Shown: positions 54,820 through 64,000 of the stretch, piece after piece | Position numbering within the stretch: the stretch's first letter is position 1 | Layout: each line of letters starts with the position of its first letter | NCBI RefSeq assembly: GCF_014075995.1 | Contig: NZ_CP055153.1 | Span: 1,116,001-1,180,000, forward strand | Direction of reading: 5' to 3' | Source of the DNA: Adhaeribacter radiodurans | GTDB taxonomy: Bacteria > Bacteroidota > Bacteroidia > Cytophagales > Hymenobacteraceae | DNA length: 64,000 bases | The notes under the pieces: model-generated | Told to the model about the DNA's origin: nothing | Database searches by the model: none | Seen by the model: only the letters and a program-made list of their open reading frames with translations | Translations under genes and position numbers: made by a program

Positions 54820-55875
54820 ATGAATAAGAAAATAGCCGTTCTGCCTGGCGACGGGATTGGGCCCGAAGTAACCGCCGTAGCCGTAAATGTTCTGCAGAAA
54901 GTAGCCGAAAAATTTAATCATCAGTTTACCTTTGAAGAAGGATTAGTGGGTGCCTGTGCCATCGACGCTACGGGCAATCCCTTTCCGGAAAAAACCTGGC
55001 AATTATGCCAATCAGCCGACGCCATTTTATTCGGGGCAATTGGTCACCCGAAGTACGATAACGACCCCTCAGCTCCCGTGCGGCCCGAGCAAGGTTTATT
55101 AGCGATGCGTAAAGCACTAGGTTTATTTGCCAACATCCGGCCGGTAAATACTTTTAAAACGTTAGCCGATGCCTCGCCGCTTAAGCGCGAAATAGTAGAA
55201 GATGTTGATTTTGTAGTGTTCCGGGAATTAACTGGGGGCTCTTATTTTGGGGCCAAAGGCCGCTCCGACGACCGTAACAGTGCATATGATACTTGCACGT
55301 ATACCAAAGACGAAATTTTACGGATAACAAAACTGGCTTTTGAAGCAGCCGGGAAACGCCGCAAAAAAGTAACCCTTGTTGATAAAGCCAACGTAATGGA
55401 AACTTCCCGGCTCTGGCGCGAAGTAGTACAGCAATACGCCAGCGATTTTCCGGAGATAGAATTAGAGCTTATGTTTGTGGATAATGCCGCTATGGCACTC
55501 ATTCAGAATCCGCGCCGCTTTGATGTAATTTTAACCGAAAACATGTTTGGCGATATTTTAACGGATGAAGCATCCGTGATTACGGGTTCTTTGGGTATGT
55601 TACCTTCGGCTTCGGTGGGTAGCCAGGTAGCTTTGTACGAACCTATCCACGGTTCGTATCCGCAGGCAGCCGGAAAAAACATTGCCAACCCCATGGCCGC
55701 AGTTTTATCGGCGGCAACTTTGCTCGAAACTTCTTTTAATTTAATGGAAGAAGGTAAAGCCGTTCGTCAAGCCGTAGAAGAAGCTTTAAATAATGGTTTT
55801 GTAACGGTAGATATTAACCCGACTAATCATTTGGGTACCCGTGAAGTGGGCGAGAAAATTTGTAGCTTTATTTAG
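54820..55875 (+). CDS. leuB: 3-isopropylmalate dehydrogenase
   Basis: An enzyme of leucine synthesis that oxidatively decarboxylates 3-isopropylmalate with NAD. The 351-residue protein starts MNKKIAVLPGDGIGPEV; the TTG at 54814 is disregarded. Family motifs are ILFGAIGHPKYDNDPSA (LeuB-specific), VVFRELTGGSYFG, DKANVMETSRLWREV and FGDILTDEASVITGSLGMLP. The last of these holds metal-binding Asp residues. It sits alone; leuA, leuC and leuD are not in the window. Confidence 0.96.
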   Translation: MNKKIAVLPGDGIGPEVTAVAVNVLQKVAEKFNHQFTFEEGLVGACAIDATGNPFPEKTWQLCQSADAILFGAIGHPKYDNDPSAPVRPEQGLLAMRKALGLFANIRPVNTFKTLADASPLKREIVEDVDFVVFRELTGGSYFGAKGRSDDRNSAYDTCTYTKDEILRITKLAFEAAGKRRKKVTLVDKANVMETSRLWREVVQQYASDFPEIELELMFVDNAAMALIQNPRRFDVILTENMFGDILTDEASVITGSLGMLPSASVGSQVALYEPIHGSYPQAAGKNIANPMAAVLSAATLLETSFNLMEEGKAVRQAVEEALNNGFVTVDINPTNHLGTREVGEKICSFI

Positions 55876-55900
55876 AAGTAGCTTTTGCTTTATTATTTTA

Positions 55901-55950
55901 TTTTCCGGCGAATGATTGTAGCGCCAGCGTTACATTCGTCCGCCGGAAAA
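55901..55950. terminator. Structured hairpin after leuB
   Basis: TTTTCCGGCG (55901-55910) pairs with CGCCGGAAAA (55941-55950). Within it, GTAGCG and the CGTTAC segment form a second stem (with one G-T pair) around CCAG. The whole 50-base element lies 25 bases after the leuB stop. Its GC content is much higher than its surroundings. A terminator for leuB or a small dispersed repeat are both possible; followed by AATGTTT, it has only a weak T stretch. Confidence 0.5.
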
Positions 55951-56149
55951 ATGTTTAACCTGAGTTTTTTCCTTGCTGCATTCCCGCTCAATACCCGTCT
56001 TTTTATTGGTTGTTTTTGTATTTGGTAAATAGAGGACTAAAGCAAAGTTATTTTCTTATTTTTTTGCTCTAGATTATTACTTCTCTTTTATTTTTTCGTA
56101 CATACAATGCTACCAATCTTATCTTTCAGGATTTATCCTCTAAACTATC

Positions 56150-56359
56150 ATGCAGTACATTAATACCACTTGCGGTAAAGAATTTGACCTCGACAGTACC
56201 GAAAAAGTTATTGAAAAATCAAACAGTTTATTCTCCTACAACATTCATAAACTAAAAACGGGAGAATACATCATCGCAGAAAAATTTTACGCCAACCCAT
56301 ACAACAACCGTTACATTTTATTAAACGACGAACAAATTGAAGCGCTAAAGGAAAGTTAA
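56150..56359 (+). CDS. Small protein of unknown function (69 residues)
   Basis: The protein reads MQYINTTCGKEFDLDSTEKV at its start and ends LLNDEQIEALKES. It is soluble, with balanced charge, no signal peptide and no motif that I recognise. Codon use is like that of the neighbouring chromosome genes and the frame is free of rare features, which supports a real gene. It stands alone between leuB and kup, and the intergenic spaces on both sides are more than 270 bases. Confidence 0.55.
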   Translation: MQYINTTCGKEFDLDSTEKVIEKSNSLFSYNIHKLKTGEYIIAEKFYANPYNNRYILLNDEQIEALKES

Positions 56360-56772
56360 TTTTTACTGGCAATTATTTCTTATTTGCTCCGGCAGGCACC
56401 TCTGGATTGTCTAACAAGATTGTCCAGAATCTTTGTAAAGACTCAGTTTTAATTACTTTTTTGCTGCTATTCCAGGAGGATTTAACCGATTAAGGGCTAC
56501 CTCATGTAAAACAGCCTATTGGCTATTTTACTAATGAGCGGCTTACTATTACTAAATTTTATAAATTAACTTCCATAGAGCTACGGCTTAAACCCGGTAG
56601 GTTTGCATACCTATCAGGTTGGCTTCTTTTTGAAATACATTAATGGTATTTAGTAAATTTTACTTGGTATTAGTAGTATAAACAGCTTCAATTATATCTT
56701 TTCTGCCTGTTAAATTTTAGTAAAACTAGCACCAAGGTTAGTATTAAAGCAGAAATACATATTGATTAAAGA
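56360..56772. other. Intergenic region with a terminator-like hairpin
   Basis: About 410 bases between convergent genes. It contains the hairpin at 56591-56620, listed separately. No coding frame is supported. Confidence 0.5.
56591..56627 (+). terminator. Terminator-like hairpin
   Basis: AACCCGGTAGGT (56591-56602) can pair with ACCTATCAGGTT (56609-56620), with one mismatch and one G-T pair, around a TTGCAT loop. It is followed by GGCTTCTTTTT. This could end transcription of the small gene at 56150 on the + strand, although 230 bases separate them. Confidence 0.4.
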
Positions 56773-58722
56773 CTAAACTACGCGGGTTAACTCAACGTTG
56801 TGAATGGGGTTAATAACTAAAGGTACTTTTTCAATTTTAACTGAACTCATATCTAAGCCAAACCACTTGTCTTCAGAGGCAATAACTTCTTTTATGTAGT
56901 AATAAGCCTGCATAATTAATTTTTCATCCCAAGGTAAATCATTTTCTAAGGATAAATATTTTTCTAATACCACAAACCGAAAATCGCCGATAACATTTTG
57001 CCGGCTTAAGGATTCGTAACGGCTGGTAATATCTACTTCTTTATTCTGCACCAGGTTTTCTACTACTTTCCGGAAATATAGATTTATGCGTTGTTCTACC
57101 CGGAAACCTAAGTTAAAATCAACCCGGATAATATCATTATCTAAAAGATGATGTACTTTATATTCCATGGTATATGGGTCGTCGGTGGTATTTACGTGCA
57201 GAAACCAATAAATATCGGCTCGCTTTGGGCGCTTCTGGAAAATGGAATATATAATTTTAGATTCGATGTAGTTTTTGCGTTCGGCACTGGTCATGTAAAT
57301 GAGGTGCGTGGTATATTTAGGAATAGATTCGTCCTCGCTCAACTGCCTTAAAGCATCGGTGTATTTTTCTAGATGTACCTCGTCGGTTAACCGGCGTTTG
57401 ATGTAGAAAGAACGCAGCCACACATACATTACTAATACTAATATAGAGCCTATTACTACGGTTACCCAACCACCATGCGGAAGTTTTAATAAGTTGGCTA
57501 CCAAAAACGAAAGTTCGATAGCCAGATAAACTCCTAAAAACAAACCAACAATTATTTTAGAGAACTTCCGCAGGTACAGGTAATAGCTCATTAATATGGT
57601 AGTAGCCAACATAGTTATGGTAATGGCTAATCCATAGGCAGCTTCCATGTTGCTGGACTCCCGGAAATACAACACAATACCAATACAGCCCGCCCAAAGC
57701 AATTTATTTACACTAGGTACAAATAGCTGGCCTTTTACGTTGGTGGGATAACGTAAACGCACCCTGGGCCATAAGTTAAGGCGAATGGCTTCGCCAATTA
57801 AGGTAAAAGAACCGGTAATTAAAGCCTGGCTGGCAATAATGGTGGCTAAAGTAGCAATAGCAATACCAATGAGCAAAAACCAATCGGGCATAACGCCATA
57901 AAAAGGATTATCGCGCTCTTGCAACGATTGGCCAATATGCTGGGTAAGCCAGGCCGCCTGACCAAAGTAATTTAATACCAGGCATAGTTTAACAAAAATC
58001 CAGCTAATGCGAATATTATCCCGGCCGCAATGGCCCAGATCAGAATATAAAGCTTCGGCTCCGGTGGTACACAAAAATACCGAACCTAAAAGCCAATAAC
58101 CACCAGGGTAGAGCACCAGTAAACGGTAAGCGTAATAGGGATTTAGCGCTTTAATTACTTCCGGATGAATTAAAATATTACTTATTCCTAATACCGCCAG
58201 CATGGTAAACCACACGAACATAATAGGGCCAAATGCTTTTCCTACTATCTGAGTACCAAAACTCTGGGCAATAAACAAGAGCGTTAAAATGGCAATTACA
58301 ATAGGAATGGTAGGAATATGCGGGTAGATAATCTGCAAACCTTCAATAGCTGAAGATACTGAAATAGGAGGCGTTATAATGCCATCGGCCAGCAACGAAC
58401 TCCCTCCAATAATAGCCGGAATAACCAGCCATTTGGCTTTGCGGCGTACCAGGGTGTATAACGAAAAAATGCCACCTTCCCCGTTGTTATCGGCTTGTAA
58501 GGTTAATAGAACATATTTAATAGTGGTTTGTAAGGTAATTGTCCAGAACACACACGACACACCGCCGTAGATGAGTTCCTGGTTTATTACGTTGCCGCCG
58601 CTTAAAATAATGGCTTTCATTACGTACAAAGGAGAAGTACCAATATCGCCGTAGATGATGCCTAAAGCTATTAATAATCCCCCCGTGGAAAGCCGGTTGT
58701 TAGAATTATGTTGATTTGACAT
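56773..58722 (-). CDS. kup: Kup-type potassium uptake transporter
   Basis: A low-affinity K+ uptake protein of 649 residues with 12 membrane helices and a C-terminal cytoplasmic domain of about 190 residues. The first helix region GGLLIALGIIYGDIGTSPLY is the unmistakable Kup signature. Other conserved parts are DNNGEGGIFSLYTLVRR, GAEALYSDLGHCGRDNIRIS and a cluster around LITGSFTLIGEAIRLNLWPR. It is transcribed on the - strand, convergent with the small gene. The first 270 bases upstream contain no gene and should hold its promoter. Confidence 0.97.
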   Translation of the reverse strand: MSNQHNSNNRLSTGGLLIALGIIYGDIGTSPLYVMKAIILSGGNVINQELIYGGVSCVFWTITLQTTIKYVLLTLQADNNGEGGIFSLYTLVRRKAKWLVIPAIIGGSSLLADGIITPPISVSSAIEGLQIIYPHIPTIPIVIAILTLLFIAQSFGTQIVGKAFGPIMFVWFTMLAVLGISNILIHPEVIKALNPYYAYRLLVLYPGGYWLLGSVFLCTTGAEALYSDLGHCGRDNIRISWIFVKLCLVLNYFGQAAWLTQHIGQSLQERDNPFYGVMPDWFLLIGIAIATLATIIASQALITGSFTLIGEAIRLNLWPRVRLRYPTNVKGQLFVPSVNKLLWAGCIGIVLYFRESSNMEAAYGLAITITMLATTILMSYYLYLRKFSKIIVGLFLGVYLAIELSFLVANLLKLPHGGWVTVVIGSILVLVMYVWLRSFYIKRRLTDEVHLEKYTDALRQLSEDESIPKYTTHLIYMTSAERKNYIESKIIYSIFQKRPKRADIYWFLHVNTTDDPYTMEYKVHHLLDNDIIRVDFNLGFRVEQRINLYFRKVVENLVQNKEVDITSRYESLSRQNVIGDFRFVVLEKYLSLENDLPWDEKLIMQAYYYIKEVIASEDKWFGLDMSSVKIEKVPLVINPIHNVELTRVV

Positions 58723-58995
58723 GGTTGTTGCTAAATGCAGGGTAGTAGCTAGAAGTGGTTCTGAAAAAAGGTTAAATAGTGCTTCTACTTAATTTTCGCG
58801 CAAAGAAACGTAATTTTTATTGAATTTCTTCTAATCTGATGCGTAATCCTGTTTTCAAATAAAAAGGAGTGAAATTTACCGCTTAAAACATAAAAAAATT
58901 TGCTAAATGGGTACCAGATAGCCAAAGCAAATTAAACTATTTGTTAAAGTCTTTTTAAAGTATAGAATTAAAAATAAGTGGTTTTGCTTTTTTAA

Positions 58996-60765
58996 CTATA
59001 TAACTAAACGTACCCCGCCCAACTCCTGTAAGCCATAATGAAACCGCTGGCCAGGCGAGCCGATAAACATAAAGTTTTTAGGTATATTCCACTTTTGAGA
59101 TAGCTCATTAATTAATTGGGGACCAAAATGACCTTTGATAACAATAAAATCTACGTCTAAATCCGGGTACGCCCGGTCTAGTACATCTACTTCGTGGATT
59201 AATTTTTTGGGTGGGTGTTCGTTCTCTCCGAGCACGTTCACAATCTTTATTTTATTGGTGTGTTCGTTATCTTCAATGTAGCGCATTACCTGGTTAATGT
59301 TGGCAATATTATCGCCCCGGGTAAAAAAAACAAATTGCTGCGAGTTAATTTCGGTAATTAACCGTTTAAGCCGGTACGAGGTAAAAGGTAAAAATTTGGA
59401 AAACGTACCTTCCGATATCTTCACTAAATAAGTAAATAGCCGGAGTAAGGTAGTACGATACAACATAAAAAATACAATAGATACCGTGGGAATAAAATAT
59501 TTAAAAAATACTAAGAGATACGGCGGATTTAAAATGGCATTGCCTATCAGGGCGGCAATAACAGCACCAATAGCAATAAACAAGGCAAGCCCGGAAGCGC
59601 GTTCCGGCCGTGGTAATTGGCTGCGGCGGAGTTTAAGCAAGATATTTCCTACTCCAAATAAAGTCATTACCGAGAGAAACGAAATAGTATATACCCCAGC
59701 TAAAGCGCCTAAGTCGCCTTTGGTAATGAGTAATATAGAAACACAAAGCAGAAAAAAGGCTACCATTATTAAATAAGCGGTGCCTCTTTTATTGGTAATA
59801 AGTAAAAATTGGGGCAAGCACCGATCCAAAGTCATGCGGTGCACCAAACCGGTTACTCCTACAAAGGACGTTAAAACCGCTCCGCTGAGTACCAGGGCAG
59901 CATCTATGGAAATAAGGGTAGCCAACCATTTGCCACCCGCTACATCCCCGATATAAGCTAGTAAAGCGGCTTGATGTTCGGGAACCTCGCTCATGGGAAT
60001 AATGCCAATGATTAAAAAAGCAATAACCGGATTAAAAATAGTAACCGCCATCCACATGTTGCGCAACGTTTTCGGGAAAACTCCCCGGGCCTGTTCTTCC
60101 ACGAAATTAGCCGAACTCTCAAAACCCGAAATACCTAACATAGCCGCAGAAAAGCCAAAAAATAAAGCCCGCCAAATACTGCCACCCGGTAAAGGCTGCG
60201 AAAAGTTAAACTCGAAGGTACCTAATCCGTGGCCGAATAAAAATATACAACCTACTACAATAAGCAGCGTGAGGGTAACAATGTGCGTGAGGAAAATTAG
60301 GATTGCTACAATAGATGATTCTCCAATTCCCAAAATGGTTAAACCCATAAAAAATGCCAGTAAACCAACCGTAGCATACATAATAGGCAAGCCTTCCCAA
60401 AGATGATGCACATAATGCATAGCTTCGCTAGCCGAAATAACGGCAGTAGCCATGTATGAGAGTAAGGTGAGGCAGGCAGCCAGTGAGGCGGTACGTTTAC
60501 TGGTAGTGTTCAGCAAAGCATTATAAGCGCCACCATTTAAAGGCAAAGCTCCTACTACTTCGCCGTAAATTTTCCGGAATAAGAATAAGATAATGCCAAC
60601 CATTAAAAGAGCTAGCCAGGCAAATTGGCCGGCATAAATAACGGCCAAAGCCGAAACATATAAACAAGAAGAAGTTATATCGTTACCGCAAATAGCGGTA
60701 GCAGGAAGCTCACCTAATTTAGGTGCATGCGATGGCGCAATTGCATGGGTTAAGTCTTTTTCCAT
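58996..60765 (-). CDS. APC-superfamily amino acid permease with C-terminal soluble domain
   Basis: A membrane transporter of 589 residues. About 12 helices fill residues 25-445, starting with ELPATAICGNDITSSCLYVS, a short motif like that of the APC family (G[ND]xI..). Further parts are LPLNGGAYNALLNTTSKRTA (the TM3 region) and ISGFESSANFVEEQARGVFP (TM6 region), both typical of APC permeases. The C-terminal 130 residues form a soluble alpha/beta domain (DFIVIKGHFGPQLINEL) that may be regulatory. Substrate unknown: an amino acid or polyamine is most likely. The gene is probably monocistronic; kup, also on the - strand, is 273 bases downstream. Confidence 0.85.
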   Translation of the reverse strand: MEKDLTHAIAPSHAPKLGELPATAICGNDITSSCLYVSALAVIYAGQFAWLALLMVGIILFLFRKIYGEVVGALPLNGGAYNALLNTTSKRTASLAACLTLLSYMATAVISASEAMHYVHHLWEGLPIMYATVGLLAFFMGLTILGIGESSIVAILIFLTHIVTLTLLIVVGCIFLFGHGLGTFEFNFSQPLPGGSIWRALFFGFSAAMLGISGFESSANFVEEQARGVFPKTLRNMWMAVTIFNPVIAFLIIGIIPMSEVPEHQAALLAYIGDVAGGKWLATLISIDAALVLSGAVLTSFVGVTGLVHRMTLDRCLPQFLLITNKRGTAYLIMVAFFLLCVSILLITKGDLGALAGVYTISFLSVMTLFGVGNILLKLRRSQLPRPERASGLALFIAIGAVIAALIGNAILNPPYLLVFFKYFIPTVSIVFFMLYRTTLLRLFTYLVKISEGTFSKFLPFTSYRLKRLITEINSQQFVFFTRGDNIANINQVMRYIEDNEHTNKIKIVNVLGENEHPPKKLIHEVDVLDRAYPDLDVDFIVIKGHFGPQLINELSQKWNIPKNFMFIGSPGQRFHYGLQELGGVRLVI

Positions 60766-60990
60766 TTAAGTCTTTAAAAAGGAGTAAAGCATGAAATTAT
60801 ATATCTTCTGTCTTGTTTAATTAATTACCAGCATTAGTTACGTACTGATTAAAGGAGTTGTTTTAATCCTTGGCTTAAGCTTTTTAAGAAGAAAATTTGT
60901 TTAATAAAAAAGCGGATTTGACCAAGGTATTTTAGAATTTTTAAACTTCTTAATTGATTGCAGGGCTTTAAATTTTATAACATTAGTCAC

Positions 60991-61028
60991 ATAAAAAAAT
61001 CCTGACACGGATTCCGGTATCAGGATTT
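60991..61028 (-). terminator. Rho-independent terminator of the phosphohexomutase gene
   Basis: On the - strand AAATCCTGA (61028-61020) pairs perfectly with TCAGGATTT (61005-60997) around a 14-base loop, and a run of seven T follows directly. It begins about 33 bases after the stop of the gene at 61061. It is the clearest intrinsic terminator in the window. Confidence 0.88.
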
Positions 61029-61060
61029 AAAACTTTGTCTATTTCACGATAGAAACTAAC

Positions 61061-62794
61061 CTAGCGTAATTTCATATCGGCAATAATCTCGTGAATGCGG
61101 CGGGTAAGCTGGGCATCTACCCGGTCGAAGTCAGCTTCGGAAGGTAGTTTTTGCTGCACGCTAAAGTAAAATTTAATTTTTGGTTCAGTTCCGGATGGAC
61201 GAGCGGAGATTTTAGAACCATCGGCGGTAATAAACTGCAATACGTTAGAGCGCTCCATGTCTATGGTATGTTCGGTACCAGTCTCCAGATTTTTAATTAC
61301 TCCGGTTTTATAATCCCGTATTTCGTGAACCCGGGCACCATTAATTACCTGCGGCGGGTTATCACGCAAGGCCTGCATCATTTCAGCAATTTCTTGTTGT
61401 CCGCGCTGCCCTTTTTTAGTTAAGGAAATTAAATCTTCTTTGTAAAATTTAAATTCTTCGTACATGCTAATCATAAGCTGGTACAAAGTTTTTCCCTGGT
61501 CTTTGGCTACAGCCGCCATTTCGGCAATCATGGCGCAGGAAGCAATAGCATCTTTATCGCGCACAAAATCCCCGATTAAATAACCATAACTTTCTTCGCC
61601 GCCGCCAATAAAAGTTTCTTTGCCTTCTAATCCCCGGATTACTTCGGCAATGTATTTAAAGCCGGTAAGCGTTTGATACGATTTTACCCCGTATTTGTCG
61701 GCTACCCGGTTCATGAGCTCCGTAGTAACAATGGTGTTGGCGATAAATTCTTTACCGGTTAGTTTTCCCGCATCGTTCCAGGCTTTTACTAAATAATAAA
61801 TAAGTAAACTACCGGTTTGGTTACCGTTGAGCAGCACAAATTCGCCGTGGATATTTTTTACTCCAATGCCTACCCGGTCCGCATCTGGATCAGTGGCCAG
61901 TACCAGGTCGGCGTCTATTTCCTGGGCTTTTTGCAAAGCCAAACTCATGGCCTCTTTTTCTTCGGGGTTCGGATAAACTACCGTTGGGAAATTGCCATCT
62001 GGGGTTGCTTGTTCTTCTACGATAGTAACATTGGTAAAGCCCATTTTAGCCAGAATGCTAGGCACTAAAGTAATGCCCGTACCGTGCAAAGGCGTATACA
62101 CAATTTTTAAATCGTGCTGCCGATGAATAGCTTCGTGCGAAATAGATAAACCAGCTACGCGTTCCAGGTAAGCTTCGTCAACCTCTTCGCCAATTAACTG
62201 GATGTTTTCTGCCTTAGGCTCAAATTTTATGTCTTCAATCGATTTAATGGCATTTACTTCGTTGATGATATTTTTATCGTGCGGCGCTACCACCTGACCA
62301 CCATCGTTCCAGTAAGCTTTGTAGCCATTGTATTCTTTGGGGTTGTGCGAGGCGGTTAAAACTACGCCGCTGTGACACCCTAAGTGCCGGATAGCAAAAG
62401 AAAGTTCGGGCGTAGGACGCAGCTCTTTAAAGAAATATACTTTAATATCGTTGGCGCTAAAAACATCGGCCACAATGCGGGCAAACTCCGGGCTGTTGTT
62501 ACGGCTATCATGGGCAATGGCTACTTTTACTTGTTCATCCGGGAAAGATTTTTTTAAATAATTACTTAAACCTTGCGTGGCAGCACCCAGAGTATAACGG
62601 TTCATGCGGTTACTACCTACGCCCATTAAGCCGCGCAGGCCGCCGGTGCCAAATTCTAAATCGCGGTAAAACGCATCTGTTAACGATTCGTTTTGGGTAC
62701 CGTTCATTAATTCCCGAATCTGGGCTTTGGTTACGTCGTCGTAAGGACCGTTCAACCAGGAGTCAATTTTACTTTGGATAGCTGGGTCAATCAT
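61061..62794 (-). CDS. Phosphoglucomutase/phosphomannomutase (alpha-D-phosphohexomutase)
   Basis: A protein of 577 residues of the long PGM2/PgcA-type subgroup, which interconverts hexose 1- and 6-phosphates via a phosphoserine. The catalytic Ser149 is in TASHNPKEYNGYKAYW, and the Mg loop is DPDADRVG. The substrate-binding GGGEESYGYLIGD and the phosphate-binding RPSGTEPKIKFYF are complete. The N-terminal FGTGGLRGLMGVG is also typical. It could provide glucose-1-phosphate or mannose-1-phosphate for nucleotide sugars used by the polysaccharide island, though it lies outside it. It is a single gene with its own terminator. Confidence 0.95.
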   Translation of the reverse strand: MIDPAIQSKIDSWLNGPYDDVTKAQIRELMNGTQNESLTDAFYRDLEFGTGGLRGLMGVGSNRMNRYTLGAATQGLSNYLKKSFPDEQVKVAIAHDSRNNSPEFARIVADVFSANDIKVYFFKELRPTPELSFAIRHLGCHSGVVLTASHNPKEYNGYKAYWNDGGQVVAPHDKNIINEVNAIKSIEDIKFEPKAENIQLIGEEVDEAYLERVAGLSISHEAIHRQHDLKIVYTPLHGTGITLVPSILAKMGFTNVTIVEEQATPDGNFPTVVYPNPEEKEAMSLALQKAQEIDADLVLATDPDADRVGIGVKNIHGEFVLLNGNQTGSLLIYYLVKAWNDAGKLTGKEFIANTIVTTELMNRVADKYGVKSYQTLTGFKYIAEVIRGLEGKETFIGGGEESYGYLIGDFVRDKDAIASCAMIAEMAAVAKDQGKTLYQLMISMYEEFKFYKEDLISLTKKGQRGQQEIAEMMQALRDNPPQVINGARVHEIRDYKTGVIKNLETGTEHTIDMERSNVLQFITADGSKISARPSGTEPKIKFYFSVQQKLPSEADFDRVDAQLTRRIHEIIADMKLR

Positions 62795-63135
62795 AGTTTT
62801 GTCGGAAAATTTATTTCGTGATTATAAATTAAAACTTTTAAAATTAGTATACGGAGAGTTTATAAATATAATTTCCCCTAATTGCAAAATTGTATGCTAT
62901 ACAAGCAGTATGGTTTATTTAATGAAAATTTATTGCTAACTACTTTTAAAATAAAGAGACATAATTATCTAGCTATTAGAAATTAAACATAATTAAACAA
63001 TATTCTTGCTTAATCAGTAAAACCAATACCCGTTTTAGGCAAATAGTCTTTCAGTTACTTATAATTCAAGTATGATTTCTTCCTAAACCTAATCTAGAGA
63101 AGAAAACATATTTAGAAGGCACTTAGATTTACTTA
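62795..63135. other. Intergenic region, nothing recognised
   Basis: About 340 AT-rich bases between two - strand genes. No frame, hairpin or repeat is notable. The promoter of the phosphohexomutase gene should lie in the first 100 bases. Confidence 0.45.
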
Positions 63136-64000
63136 CTACAAATTTCCGCGCCGGGCTTGTTCGCGTTCAATGGCTTCGAACAAAGCTTTAAAATTTCCTT
63201 TTCCGAAAGATTTAGCACCTTTCCGTTGAATTATCTCGTAAAATACGGTAGGCCTATCTTCTACGGGTTTAGTAAAAATTTGAAGCAAATAACCTTCCTC
63301 GTCTCGGTCTACCAATAAATTTAAATCTTTAATGGCATTTATTTCTTCGTCAATAGTTCCCACCCGTTCCATCAAATCCTCGTAATAAGTGGCGGGTACT
63401 TCCAAAAATTCAACACCCCGTTTTCGTAGTTCGGCCACGGTAAATAAAATGTTATCGGTAGCCAACGCAATATGTTGCACCCCCGGGCTATGATAAAAAT
63501 CTAAATACTCTTCAATCTGGGATTTCTTTTTGCCTTCGGCGGGCTCATTAATCGGGAATTTTACGTAGCCATTACCGTTCGATACTACCTTCGACATTAG
63601 GGCTGTATAATCCGTCGAAATATCGTTATCATCAAACGTAATTAATAATTTAAAGCCCATTACTTTTTCGTAAAATTCTACCCACTTATTCATTTCGCCC
63701 CAGCCAACGTTGCCTACACAATGGTCGATGTATTTTAAACCAACGGGGTTTACTGGGAGCGCACTTTTTCTTTGGATAAAGCCGGGCATAAACGGACCGT
63801 TATAATTTCGTCGTTCTACGAATGCATGAATGGTTTCGCCGTAAGTATGGATAGAAGCAGTAGTTACTTCTCCAAATTCATCCCGGATAGTTTGCGGTTC
63901 TGCGGCTGCTTTAGCACCACGCGCAATGGTTTCCCGAAAAGATTTTTCGGCATCGTCTACCCACAAAGCCAATACTTTTACCCCATCGCCGTGAAGTAGA
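63136..64000 (-). CDS. hppD: 4-hydroxyphenylpyruvate dioxygenase (5' truncated by window)
   Basis: A non-heme iron dioxygenase of tyrosine breakdown that makes homogentisate. The open frame continues to the window edge (LLHGDGVKVLALWVDDAEKS), so the N-terminal part is missing. The three iron ligands are visible: His in KYIDHCVGNV, His in GVQHIALAT and Glu in VFYEIIQRKG. The C-terminal gate helix region GKGNFKALFEAIEREQARRG is complete. The stop is at 63136. No other homogentisate-pathway gene is present, but the rest could be beyond the window. Confidence 0.95.
   Translation of the reverse strand, partial: LLHGDGVKVLALWVDDAEKSFRETIARGAKAAAEPQTIRDEFGEVTTASIHTYGETIHAFVERRNYNGPFMPGFIQRKSALPVNPVGLKYIDHCVGNVGWGEMNKWVEFYEKVMGFKLLITFDDNDISTDYTALMSKVVSNGNGYVKFPINEPAEGKKKSQIEEYLDFYHSPGVQHIALATDNILFTVAELRKRGVEFLEVPATYYEDLMERVGTIDEEINAIKDLNLLVDRDEEGYLLQIFTKPVEDRPTVFYEIIQRKGAKSFGKGNFKALFEAIEREQARRGNL

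Noticed and set aside
59486-60406. Two + strand frames of about 100 codons or more within the APC permease gene
   Set aside because: Antisense shadows of the permease; rich in Lys and Pro as expected from complementing hydrophobic codons.

Overview
The window comes from a member of the Bacteroidota, most likely a Cytophagales/Hymenobacteraceae-type organism. That placement is an inference. It rests on a TonB-dependent receptor with an N-terminal carboxypeptidase-like domain, a remnant of a PorT-like outer-membrane barrel, AT-rich spacers with few Shine-Dalgarno sequences, and the family resemblance of the transposase relics.

Region 1 (about 1-48,200) is a large surface-polysaccharide island, visibly AT-rich. 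It opens inside a Wzc-type tyrosine autokinase. It continues on the + strand with a Wzx-like flippase, a Wzy-like polymerase, about ten glycosyltransferases (GT2, GT4 and CgeB-like), two acyltransferase-3 proteins (one frameshifted), a WcaF-like acetyltransferase and a methyltransferase (to 20.5 kb). A graveyard of insertion sequences follows (20.6-23.0 kb). An IS1-family relic with terminal inverted repeats splits an outer-membrane barrel gene, and an IS701-like relic cuts an IS5-like relic.

A second + strand block (23.4-33.0 kb) encodes an ABC polysaccharide exporter (Wzm, and Wzt with a C-terminal glycan-binding domain). It also carries a zinc-ribbon methyltransferase, a GT2-methyltransferase fusion, a polysaccharide deacetylase and three more GT2 enzymes. 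After ISAs1 and IS982 relics (33.3-34.1 kb) the strand switches. The - strand carries gmd-fcl (GDP-L-fucose) and a tightly packed operon (45.8-37.3 kb). In order of transcription that operon encodes a GT-C-like membrane protein, a Gfo/Idh oxidoreductase, a hexapeptide acetyltransferase, a DegT aminotransferase, a NeuD-like acetyltransferase, an ArnC/GtrB-like polyprenyl-phosphate glycosyltransferase, a small EamA/SMR-like membrane protein, an SDR epimerase and a second DegT aminotransferase. These would make one or two acetamido sugars and load one onto a lipid carrier. A WcaJ/WbaP-type initiating sugar-phosphate transferase (46.6-48.0 kb, + strand) closes the island.

Region 2 (about 48,800-64,000) looks like ordinary chromosome and is visibly richer in G+C. 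It encodes an RmlD-like reductase, a helix-hairpin-helix membrane protein, a beta-propeller lipoprotein, a TonB-dependent receptor, LeuB, a small unknown protein, the Kup potassium transporter, an APC permease, a phosphohexomutase with a clear terminator, and the C-terminal part of 4-hydroxyphenylpyruvate dioxygenase, cut by the window end.

The most interesting aspects are the presence of both Wzx/Wzy-type and Wzm/Wzt-type export genes in one island, a possible methyl-capping module next to Wzt, the layered IS relics, a homopolymer frameshift in an O-acyltransferase, and a perfect 23-bp AT-rich inverted repeat. No CRISPR array, tRNA or rRNA was seen.
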